A model generated the notes under the pieces. That model was not told the origin of the DNA. It was given only the letters and a program-made list of their open reading frames with translations, and ran no database searches. Of a stretch of 64,000 bases of DNA, positions 48,080 to 55,570 are shown piece after piece. The DNA comes from RUG11462 sp045649405 (GTDB lineage Bacteria; Bacillota; Clostridia; Oscillospirales; Acutalibacteraceae): assembly GCA_045649405.1 (NCBI GenBank), contig JAZRPW010000027.1, positions 1-64,000 on the forward strand, written 5' to 3'. Made by a program: the position numbers and the translations under genes. The stretch's first letter is position 1. Every line of letters starts with the position of its first letter.

Positions 48080-50350
48080 TTATTTTACTTTAACTTTTTG
48101 TGTTTTGCTCCAAGCAGTAAATGCTTTTTTCTTGCCATTTTTACCCATAACTCTTGTTTGTACTTGGTAAGTACCTTTTTTGAGTTTTTTGATTGCTTTT
48201 GTAGCATTTTTCTTAACGTTAAATGTTTTTGTAATCCATTTACCTTTAAGTTTATATCTTACTTGGAATCCAGTTGCACCTGCAACTTTTGTGTATTTAA
48301 CTTTGAATTGACTTGTGCCAGCAGTTACTTTGAATGTTGAAGTTTTTAAAACTAATTTTGCAACTTTTTTACCTTTTGCAACTACAACACCACAAGCAGC
48401 GCAAACCTTGTTGCCAGTATGACCAGCTGCAAAATATGTTGATTTCACAACACCAACAACATTAGGTGTATGGCCCAATGCAGGAATTTCATTTGTATAA
48501 TAATGTCCACAAGCACATGAATTCAATTGTATGCCTGCTTGGCTACATGTTGCTGTTTGTGTAATTGAGCTAGAATATGAATGCACATGGTTGTAATTGA
48601 TGTAAGCTGTTGTAATAAAACTATTACCATCATAAATATCAATTCTATCCCACAAAACATCGTTTCCATCATAATACACATATGTAATCCATCTACAACC
48701 AGCAAAAGCTGAATAGCCAATTTTTACAACGCTTTTTGGAATGGTAATGCTTGTTAAGTTTTCGCAGTTGTAAAAAGCATAAGAACTAATTGTTTCCACA
48801 CCATTTGGAATCATATAAATACTTCTTTCGTTTTTACAAGGGTAAAGAATAAGTGTCTTTTGTTCTTTGTCAAACAACACACCATCAACTGTACAATATT
48901 TTTGGTTTTTGCTATTAACTGTAATAGTAGTTAATGAAAAATTGCAGTTAGAAAAAGCTGCTTCGCCAATGGTTGTTACGGTGCTTGGAATTGTAATAGA
49001 ACTAATTGATTCGAAACCATAAAATACATAATCATTAATCTTTGTTATACCTTCTGGTATTACTAAATCCCCTGTTATTGCAACACCATTTAAATACAAA
49101 TTATCAGCATAACACATAGGGTTTGCATAAGAACCTTGAAAATCAATTTCAAACCATGCTTTAAGGTCTTTAATATTTACAGTTGTTAAATCATCACAAT
49201 CTTCAAAAGCATAACTACTAATACTTGTTACACTACTTGGAATTGTAACTTTTTCTATGTTATACAACGAATAAATCATTGATGATGTAATGGTTTTTGA
49301 ACCATCTGCAACAATTAACTCTTTAACTGGAGAACTACTAAACACATAATCACCAATATATGTTGCGCTGTCAGACATTGTTACTGTTGTTAATGAGTCA
49401 CAACTATAAAACGCCTCATAACCAATGCTTGTTACACTGCTTGGGATTGTTACACTTACCAATGAGTCACAATCATCAAACGCATAATCACCGATATATG
49501 TTACACTATTTGGGATTGTTACGCTTGAAATATTTGTATTTCTAAAAGCATAATCATTAATCTTTGTTATACCTTCTGGAATTACTAAATCCCCTGTTAT
49601 TGAAGCACCATTTAAATACAAATTATCAGCATAACACATAGGGTTTGCATAAGAACCTTGAAAATCAATTTCACACCATGCTTTAAGGTCTTTAATATTT
49701 ACAGTTGTTAAATCATAACATTCTTCAAACGCATAACTACTAATACTTGTTACACTGCTTGGAATTGTAACTTTTTCTATGTTATACAACGATTCAAGCA
49801 TTGCGTATGTAATGGTTTTTGAACCATCTGCAACAATCAACTCTTTAACTGGAGAACTACTAAACACATCTTCACCAATATATGTTGCACTATCAGACAT
49901 TGTTACTGTTGTTAATGAATCACAACTATAAAATGCATAATCATCGATATATGTCACACTATTTGGGATTGTTACACTTACCAACGAGTCACAATCTTCA
50001 AACGCATCTTCACCAATGCTTGTTACAGTATTTGGGATTGTTACGCTTGTTAATGAGTCACAACTATAAAATGCCTCCTCATCAATGCTTGTTACTGGAT
50101 AGCCATCGAGAGTTGAAGGTATTGTTACATCGCCACTAATAGAACTATCACAGTCACAAATTACTGCTTGGCCATCTGAAATGTAATACGTAAAATAACT
50201 GTAAGTATGATAGTAATCATCATAATAATAGTCATCATCATCGTAATAATAATCATCGTCGTAATAATATGCACTTGCACTAACATTTACAAATGCCATT
50301 GCACATACAATTAAAATCAAACTTAAAATAATAGATATTGCTTTTTTCAT
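48080..50350 (-). CDS. secreted BspA-type LRR protein with Tyr/Asp-rich head
   Basis: The 756-residue protein has a signal peptide (1-27), then a 28-residue low-complexity head of alternating YYY and DDD runs (about 28-55). LRR_5 repeats (about 70-600) follow, with VTIPxSVTxIGxxAF units, then two Cys-pair motifs (CSQAGIQLNSCACG, then VCAACG) and the shared lysine-rich C-terminal domain (about 665-756). A 174-residue block occurs twice in tandem (SSSPVKELIVADGSKTIT marks each copy). ATG 50350 follows AAAGGAG. It is likely cell-surface attached and host- or matrix-contacting by family analogy. Confidence 0.88.
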   Translation of the reverse strand: MKKAISIILSLILIVCAMAFVNVSASAYYYDDDYYYDDDDYYYDDYYHTYSYFTYYISDGQAVICDCDSSISGDVTIPSTLDGYPVTSIDEEAFYSCDSLTSVTIPNTVTSIGEDAFEDCDSLVSVTIPNSVTYIDDYAFYSCDSLTTVTMSDSATYIGEDVFSSSPVKELIVADGSKTITYAMLESLYNIEKVTIPSSVTSISSYAFEECYDLTTVNIKDLKAWCEIDFQGSYANPMCYADNLYLNGASITGDLVIPEGITKINDYAFRNTNISSVTIPNSVTYIGDYAFDDCDSLVSVTIPSSVTSIGYEAFYSCDSLTTVTMSDSATYIGDYVFSSSPVKELIVADGSKTITSSMIYSLYNIEKVTIPSSVTSISSYAFEDCDDLTTVNIKDLKAWFEIDFQGSYANPMCYADNLYLNGVAITGDLVIPEGITKINDYVFYGFESISSITIPSTVTTIGEAAFSNCNFSLTTITVNSKNQKYCTVDGVLFDKEQKTLILYPCKNERSIYMIPNGVETISSYAFYNCENLTSITIPKSVVKIGYSAFAGCRWITYVYYDGNDVLWDRIDIYDGNSFITTAYINYNHVHSYSSSITQTATCSQAGIQLNSCACGHYYTNEIPALGHTPNVVGVVKSTYFAAGHTGNKVCAACGVVVAKGKKVAKLVLKTSTFKVTAGTSQFKVKYTKVAGATGFQVRYKLKGKWITKTFNVKKNATKAIKKLKKGTYQVQTRVMGKNGKKKAFTAWSKTQKVKVK
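49031..50075 (-). repeat. 522-bp tandem duplication inside the LRR gene
   Basis: Segments starting at 49031 and 49553 match over most of 522 bp (174 codons) with scattered substitutions, keeping the frame. The repeat codes for a full set of LRR units plus an insert with SYANPMCYADNLYLNG. Limits are approximate. Confidence 0.82.
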
Positions 50351-50380
50351 GAATTTAAACTCCTTTTGGTGTTTTTTGTC

Positions 50381-50409
50381 ATTATACCACCATTTGTAAA
50401 TTTTTTCAA
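50381..50409 (-). promoter_or_regulatory. promoter of the large LRR gene
   Basis: Minus strand TTGAAA (50404-50409), a 17-bp spacer and TATAAT (50381-50386) with TGG before it. Confidence 0.75.
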
Positions 50410-50424
50410 GTACAGAATTTAAAA

Positions 50425-50456
50425 ACAAAAGCACACCCAAATGAGTGTGCTTTTTA
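50425..50456 (-). terminator. terminator of the OPT-PqqD operon
   Basis: AAAGCACAC pairs with GTGTGCTTT around a loop of about eight bases, followed on the minus strand by TGTTTTT. Confidence 0.78.
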
Positions 50457-50459
50457 ATT

Positions 50460-50801
50460 TTATTTTTTCCAGGTTATAAAGTGATAACTTTCAAGAATTT
50501 GAAAAAACTGTGAAAGACGTTCATACAAAGGATTTGCCTTTTCGCCAAAATGCTCTTTCACCTTTTGACCGATTTCAACAATATTCATTTCGCCATCAAT
50601 GAGTGGCCAAACAAAACTGCCGTTTTCATCAAGATGAATGTAAGTTATTTTTGGCTTTTTCAAAATAAGTTGAAACAACCTGTTGTAAATGCCTTTGTTT
50701 TCAATTTCTAAAGTTACAATTCCGTTCTCATCGGCTGACCAGCCGATTTTTTCACTTTTTACTGGGATTTTTTCTAAAAAGTTTTGCTCTTTATTCTTCA
50801 T
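50460..50801 (-). CDS. PqqD-like (RiPP recognition element fold) protein
   Basis: This 113-residue protein has a PqqD-like winged-helix core at about 40-110: LDENGSFVWPLIDGEMNIVE, then IGQKVKEHFGEK and FFQILESYHFI. PqqD domains usually hand a precursor peptide to a radical-SAM or other RiPP enzyme, but none is nearby. The gene overlaps the OPT transporter by 11 bp, so the two are translationally coupled. This suggests a peptide-binding adaptor or chaperone for the transporter, which is speculative. Confidence 0.75.
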   Translation of the reverse strand: MKNKEQNFLEKIPVKSEKIGWSADENGIVTLEIENKGIYNRLFQLILKKPKITYIHLDENGSFVWPLIDGEMNIVEIGQKVKEHFGEKANPLYERLSQFFQILESYHFITWKK

Positions 50802-52710
50802 CTTCAGCTACCGCTTTTGGTTTTCTCCAAAGTGAGAATTTAAGAACTGTGAGAATGATTACTGCAAACAACAAAATACCACCAATGCTTGCAACGTTGC
50901 CAGGAATATAAGCAGAAAGGTCAATCAATTTGTCAACACCGATTACTGCTAAGAGAGCAAGAATGATACCAACAAGTCCTTCACCTGCAATCATACCTGA
51001 GCAGAAGAGAATACCATCATTAACGATTCTCTTTTTGTCATCTTCTGGTTTTTTCATTTTGTCAAGAGCCAAACGAACAAGACCACCAACCATGATACAA
51101 GCGTTAAGTTGAACTGGGAGATAAACACCGATTGCGAATGGCAAAACAGGAATGCCGATGAGTTCAACAACAACTGCAATAAACACGCCAGTGAAAACGA
51201 GTGGCCAAGGAAGGTTGCCTTCCATTACGCCTTCGATGATGAGTTTCATCAAAGTTGCTTGTGGAGCAGCAAGTTGGTCTGAACCAAAGCCCCAAGCGCT
51301 ATCAAGCAAGTACAATGTACCGCCGATTGCGAATGCTGCTGCGATTACACCAACAACTTCACCGATTTGTTGTTTTTTAGGTGTTGCGCCGAGCAAGAAG
51401 CCAGTTTTCAAGTCTTGTGATGTGTCACCTGCGATTGCAGAAACGATACAGATTACTGAGCCAATTGCAATTGCACTGCACATACCAGCAACGCCTGTTG
51501 CACCAGTTACTTTCAAGATGAGAGTTGCAATAAGAAGTGTTGCAATTGCCATACCTGAAACTGGGTTGTTACTACTACCAACAAGACCAACCATTCGGCT
51601 TGAAACTGTTGCAAAGAAGAAACCAAACACAACAATGATGAATGCGCCAAGTAATGAAACTGGAATTGCAGGAACAAGCCATACCAAAAGTGTTAAAACA
51701 ACGATTGCTGCAATTACAACTTTGATGTTAAGGTCTTGCTCTGTACGAGATGTACCAGCCACGCCTGCGCCTTTCATGCTCTTCATTGCGCCAGAGAAAG
51801 TTTTAACAATAAGTGGCAATGATTTAATGAGTGAAATGATACCACCGGCTGCTAATGCACCAGCACCGATGTATCTGATGTAACTACTCCAGATAGCACT
51901 TGCGCCACCTGAAGCGAACATTTCACTAATTGGAGCTGTGCCAGGATAAAGTGTAAGGTCTGCGCCGAAAAGCACAATGAGTGGAATGATTACAAGCCAG
52001 CTTAAAACACCGCCTGCAAACATGTAAGATGAAATTCTAGCACCACAAATGTAACCAACGCTCATTACAGCTGGATAAATTTGAGTACCAATTTCGCCTG
52101 CGAAGCCTTTTACTTTTACAGAAACTTCGCCTGAAACTACCTTCAAACCATCAATAATGAATTTGAAGAGTGCTGCAAAGCCCATACCTGCGAATACAGT
52201 TGATGCGTTTGCGCCACCTTTTTCGCCTGCCAAAAGAACTTCTGCACAAGCAGTTCCTTCTGGATAAGGCAAAATGCCGTGTTCCTTAACGATAAGTGCG
52301 TTTCTAAGTGGAACCATAAAGAATACGCCCAAAAGACCGCCGATTAAAGCAATGAGAGTAATCTCAACAATGCTTGGCTTGTCCATTTTACCTTCTGCTG
52401 CCCATAAGAACAAAGCAGGAAGTGTGAAGATTGCGCCTGCTGCTAAAGATTCACCAGCAGAACCGATTGTTTGAACAACGTTGCTTTCAAGAATTGAGTT
52501 TTTACGCATTAAGATACGAATTACGCCCATTGCGATAACTGCTGCCGGAATTGAAGCAGAAACAGTCATACCAACTCTAAGACCGAGATAAGCATTCGCT
52601 GCACCAAACACAACCGCAAGAATAATACCCATAACAATTGATGTTATTGTTATCTCCGGTGTGATTTTTTCAGCCGGAATATACGGCTGAAAGTCTTTTT
52701 TGTTTTCCAT
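50791..52710 (-). CDS. OPT family oligopeptide transporter
   Basis: This 639-residue integral membrane protein has about 15 helices. OPT hallmarks are FGAANAYLGLRVGMTVSASI (35-54), NVVQTIGSAGESLAAGAIFT and the late FCSGMIAGEGLVGI. It imports small peptides by proton coupling (family knowledge). The promoter TTGCAA-17-TATAAT lies at 52739-52767. With pepD upstream on the same strand it forms a peptide-use neighbourhood, although pepD has its own promoter. Confidence 0.92.
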   Translation of the reverse strand: MENKKDFQPYIPAEKITPEITITSIVMGIILAVVFGAANAYLGLRVGMTVSASIPAAVIAMGVIRILMRKNSILESNVVQTIGSAGESLAAGAIFTLPALFLWAAEGKMDKPSIVEITLIALIGGLLGVFFMVPLRNALIVKEHGILPYPEGTACAEVLLAGEKGGANASTVFAGMGFAALFKFIIDGLKVVSGEVSVKVKGFAGEIGTQIYPAVMSVGYICGARISSYMFAGGVLSWLVIIPLIVLFGADLTLYPGTAPISEMFASGGASAIWSSYIRYIGAGALAAGGIISLIKSLPLIVKTFSGAMKSMKGAGVAGTSRTEQDLNIKVVIAAIVVLTLLVWLVPAIPVSLLGAFIIVVFGFFFATVSSRMVGLVGSSNNPVSGMAIATLLIATLILKVTGATGVAGMCSAIAIGSVICIVSAIAGDTSQDLKTGFLLGATPKKQQIGEVVGVIAAAFAIGGTLYLLDSAWGFGSDQLAAPQATLMKLIIEGVMEGNLPWPLVFTGVFIAVVVELIGIPVLPFAIGVYLPVQLNACIMVGGLVRLALDKMKKPEDDKKRIVNDGILFCSGMIAGEGLVGIILALLAVIGVDKLIDLSAYIPGNVASIGGILLFAVIILTVLKFSLWRKPKAVAEDEE

Positions 52711-52738
52711 AATTTTTCTCCTTTAAATATTTTAAACT

Positions 52739-52767
52739 ATTATACCATAAATCTACATTTTTTGCAA
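52739..52767 (-). promoter_or_regulatory. promoter of the OPT operon
   Basis: Minus strand TTGCAA (52762-52767), a 17-bp spacer and TATAAT (52739-52744) with TGG before it. Confidence 0.72.
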
Positions 52768-52774
52768 ACAATAT

Positions 52775-54214
52775 TTATTGGCATTTTTCAAGTATTTTTA
52801 GTACTAAATTAAACATTCTCTCGGTTGAAGAAATGCTTAATTTTTCCCCTACTGTATGCACGTCAAAAAGTTGCGGACCAATTGAAATGCAGTCAAGATT
52901 TTTGATTTTTGATGAGAAAACTCCACACTCAAGACCTGCGTGAAGTGCTTCTACCTTTGGTTCAAACCCAAAACTTTCTTTGAATGAAGTTTTATAAATT
53001 TCTTGCAATGCAGAATTTGATTTAAACTCCCAAGGTGGATAGTCACCTGAAGAACTGACTTCAAAATTGCCAACACTAAAGAAGCAGTAAAGACGCTCTT
53101 TTAAATAATCAAGTGCAGTTTGTTTGTTACTTCTCAAAGCAAAGCCAAAATTAATTTCAGTTTCGGTTGTGTTCAAAATGCCAAGGTTGAGTGAAGTTTC
53201 AACCAAACCCTCAATTTCTTTGCTCATCTCAATAATGCCATTTGGTACACAAACAAGTGTGTAAATAAGCATTTTTTTAGATTCTTCATCAATTACAAGA
53301 CATTCTTTTTTGCCATTGGCTTTAACGCAAAAACTAAATCCATTTTCTCGAGCGTTGATTTCTGCCTTAACAATTTCTAAATATTCTTGCGCGAGTGTTT
53401 GCAAATTTTCATCATCACTCAAAAGAGTAACGCTACATTTATTAGGAATTGCGTTGCATTTGTCTCCACTAACAATGCTAACAACATCAAATTTACATTT
53501 TGAATTCAAGTAATTCAACACTCTACCCATTAAAATTGATGCGTTAACTCTGCCACGATTGATTTCAACGCCAGAGTGACCACCTAAAAGTCCACTTAAT
53601 GAAATGATAAATTCATTGCCACTTTTTTTCTCTCGTTTAACATTCAAAACTGCTGAAAAATCGCTACCGCCTGCGCAAGAAACGGTTACTGTGTCATCTT
53701 CTTCAGAGTCAAGGTTAATCATCTTTTTAGCAGAAAGTCCATCAGTACAAAGTGCGCTAGCACCAATCATTCCAATTTCTTCATCGGTTGTAAACACCGC
53801 TTCAATTGGTGGGTGTGGGTAGTTTTCACTTTCTAAAATTGCCAAAACAATTGCTACTGCAATGCCGTTGTCAGCACCAAGTGTTGTGCCATTTGCAAAA
53901 ACAAAGTCGCCATCTACACCTAAATCAAGCCCATCTTTGCAAAAATCAATTGTGCTTTCTTCGGTTTTTTGGCAAACCATATCAAGATGTCCTTGCAAAA
54001 TTACCGGCTCGCTGTTTTCATAACCCTTTGTGCCTGATTTAAAAATTATTACATTATTATAATCATCTTTTTCGGCTTTTAAGTTGTGAGTTTTTGCAAA
54101 TTCTAAACAATAGTCACTAATTTTATCCATATCAGAAGAGCCGTGCGGAATTGAGCAGATTTCTTCAAAATATTTAAAAACTCTTTCGGGTTTAAGTCCT
54201 GTTAATTTAGCCAT
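52775..54214 (-). CDS. pepD: aminoacyl-histidine dipeptidase (Xaa-His dipeptidase)
   Basis: This 479-residue M20 metallopeptidase has zinc ligands in VILQGHLDMVCQK (His, Asp), TLGADNGIAVA (bridging Asp), FTTDEEIGMIGA (catalytic Glu pair) and the C-terminal HAGLECG. It hydrolyses dipeptides, classically Xaa-His, in the cytosol. It lies beside the OPT transporter, as expected for degrading imported peptides. ATG with AAGGAG; promoter at 54244-54272. Confidence 0.93.
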   Translation of the reverse strand: MAKLTGLKPERVFKYFEEICSIPHGSSDMDKISDYCLEFAKTHNLKAEKDDYNNVIIFKSGTKGYENSEPVILQGHLDMVCQKTEESTIDFCKDGLDLGVDGDFVFANGTTLGADNGIAVAIVLAILESENYPHPPIEAVFTTDEEIGMIGASALCTDGLSAKKMINLDSEEDDTVTVSCAGGSDFSAVLNVKREKKSGNEFIISLSGLLGGHSGVEINRGRVNASILMGRVLNYLNSKCKFDVVSIVSGDKCNAIPNKCSVTLLSDDENLQTLAQEYLEIVKAEINARENGFSFCVKANGKKECLVIDEESKKMLIYTLVCVPNGIIEMSKEIEGLVETSLNLGILNTTETEINFGFALRSNKQTALDYLKERLYCFFSVGNFEVSSSGDYPPWEFKSNSALQEIYKTSFKESFGFEPKVEALHAGLECGVFSSKIKNLDCISIGPQLFDVHTVGEKLSISSTERMFNLVLKILEKCQ

Positions 54215-54243
54215 TTTTTACTCCTTTTTTAGCTTTTAGAAGT

Positions 54244-54272
54244 ATTATACCACAAAGCACAAAAAAGTACAA
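54244..54272 (-). promoter_or_regulatory. promoter of pepD
   Basis: Minus strand TTGTAC (54267-54272), a 17-bp spacer and TATAAT (54244-54249) with TGG before it. Confidence 0.68.
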
Positions 54273-54274
54273 AC

Positions 54275-54311
54275 AAAAAAAGCAGATTAGTAAAAACTAA
54301 TCTGCTTTTTG
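54275..54311 (-). terminator. terminator of gap
   Basis: AAAAGCAGATTAG pairs perfectly with CTAATCTGCTTTT around six bases, T-rich on the minus side. Confidence 0.85.
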
Positions 54312-54326
54312 AGAACTTAAATTTAA

Positions 54327-55358
54327 TTAAGCGAGTTCAGCGAAGTATTTAATTGTTCTAACCATTTGTGATGTGTATGAGTTTTCGTTGTCATACCAAG
54401 AAACAACTTGTACTTCGTATAAACCGTTGCCGAGGTCACAAACCATAGTTTGTGTTGCATCAAACAATGAACCGTATGTCATACCGATAACGTCTGAAGA
54501 AACGATTGGGTCTGTGTTGTAACCGAATGATGCTGAAGCAGCAGCTTTCATTGCAGCGTTGATGCCGTCAACTGTTACGTTGTCGCCTTTAACAACTGCT
54601 GTAAGAATTGTTGTTGAACCTGTTGGAACAGGAACACGTTGAGCTGAACCGATAAGTTTACCGTTGAGTTCAGGAATTACAAGACCGATTGCTTTAGCAG
54701 CACCTGTTGAGTTAGGTACGATGTTAGCAGCACCAGCTCTTGCTCTTCTCATATCGCCTTTTCTGTGTGGACCGTCAAGAATCATTTGGTCGCCTGTGTA
54801 AGCGTGGATTGTTGACATGATACCGCTTTGGATTTCAGCGTAGTCGTTAAGAGCTTTAGCCATTGGAGCCAAGCAGTTTGTTGTACATGAAGCAGCAGAA
54901 ATGATTGTGTCATCAGCTGTCAATGTATCTTCGTTAACTGAGAATACTACTGTTGGGAGGTCGTTACCTGCTGGAGCAGAAATAACAACTTTTTTAGCAC
55001 CTGCATCGATGTGAGCTTGTGCTTTTGCTTTTGAGCAGTAGAAACCTGTACACTCAAGAACAACGTCAACACCGAGGTCACCCCATGGGAGTTCTGCAGC
55101 GTTTGGTTTAGCGTAGATTGTGATTTTTTTGCCGTCAACTACGATGTAGTCTTCGCCAGCTTCAACTGTGTGAGTTTCTTCACCAATTCTGCCACAGTAA
55201 CCGCCTTGAGCTGTGTCATATTTAAGCAAGTTAGCGAGCATTTTTGGATCTGTTAAGTCGTTGATAGCAACAACTTCATAGCCTTCTGCACCGAACATTT
55301 GTCTGAATGCAAGACGACCGATACGGCCGAAACCGTTAATAGCAACTTTTACTGACAT
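54327..55358 (-). CDS. gap: glyceraldehyde-3-phosphate dehydrogenase
   Basis: This 343-residue type I GAPDH of glycolysis has the NAD-binding INGFGRIGRLAFRQ (8-21), the catalytic SAASCTTNC (Cys158) and the C-terminal WYDNENSYTSQMVRT. Codon use is strongly biased, as for abundant proteins. Monocistronic, with an AGGAGG site, its own promoter and its own terminator. No pgk or tpi follows. Confidence 0.97.
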   Translation of the reverse strand: MSVKVAINGFGRIGRLAFRQMFGAEGYEVVAINDLTDPKMLANLLKYDTAQGGYCGRIGEETHTVEAGEDYIVVDGKKITIYAKPNAAELPWGDLGVDVVLECTGFYCSKAKAQAHIDAGAKKVVISAPAGNDLPTVVFSVNEDTLTADDTIISAASCTTNCLAPMAKALNDYAEIQSGIMSTIHAYTGDQMILDGPHRKGDMRRARAGAANIVPNSTGAAKAIGLVIPELNGKLIGSAQRVPVPTGSTTILTAVVKGDNVTVDGINAAMKAAASASFGYNTDPIVSSDVIGMTYGSLFDATQTMVCDLGNGLYEVQVVSWYDNENSYTSQMVRTIKYFAELA

Positions 55359-55393
55359 AATTTTGTCCTCCTAATATTTGTTGTCTTATATAT

Positions 55394-55422
55394 ATTATAC
55401 CAAATCAAAGATAATTTCAAGA
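55394..55422 (-). promoter_or_regulatory. promoter of gap
   Basis: Minus strand extended -10 TGGTATAAT (-10 at 55394-55399). The -35 is either TTGAAA (55415-55420, 15-bp spacer) or TCTTGA (55417-55422, 17-bp spacer). Confidence 0.6.
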
Positions 55423-55522
55423 GTTTTTGTTAATTTTTTAACTAATTTTCAAACTTTTTACCTTTTGTTTATATATTGATGTAATATTATGTAGTTTTTT
55501 GTAGAAAATATATACACAAAAT

Positions 55523-55563
55523 AAAAAAGCACTCGAAAAGCCGAAACTTTTTGAGTGCATTTG
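55523..55563 (-). terminator. terminator of the ispH operon
   Basis: GCACTCGAAAAG-type arms pair with CTTTTTGAGTGC, followed on the minus strand by TTTTTTA. Confidence 0.8.
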
Positions 55564-55570
55564 TTTTAAA

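Noticed and set aside
51152..51883. Plus-strand ORF of 243 codons opposite the OPT gene
   Set aside because: Shadow of a strongly conserved transporter on the other strand; no family match and no promoter.
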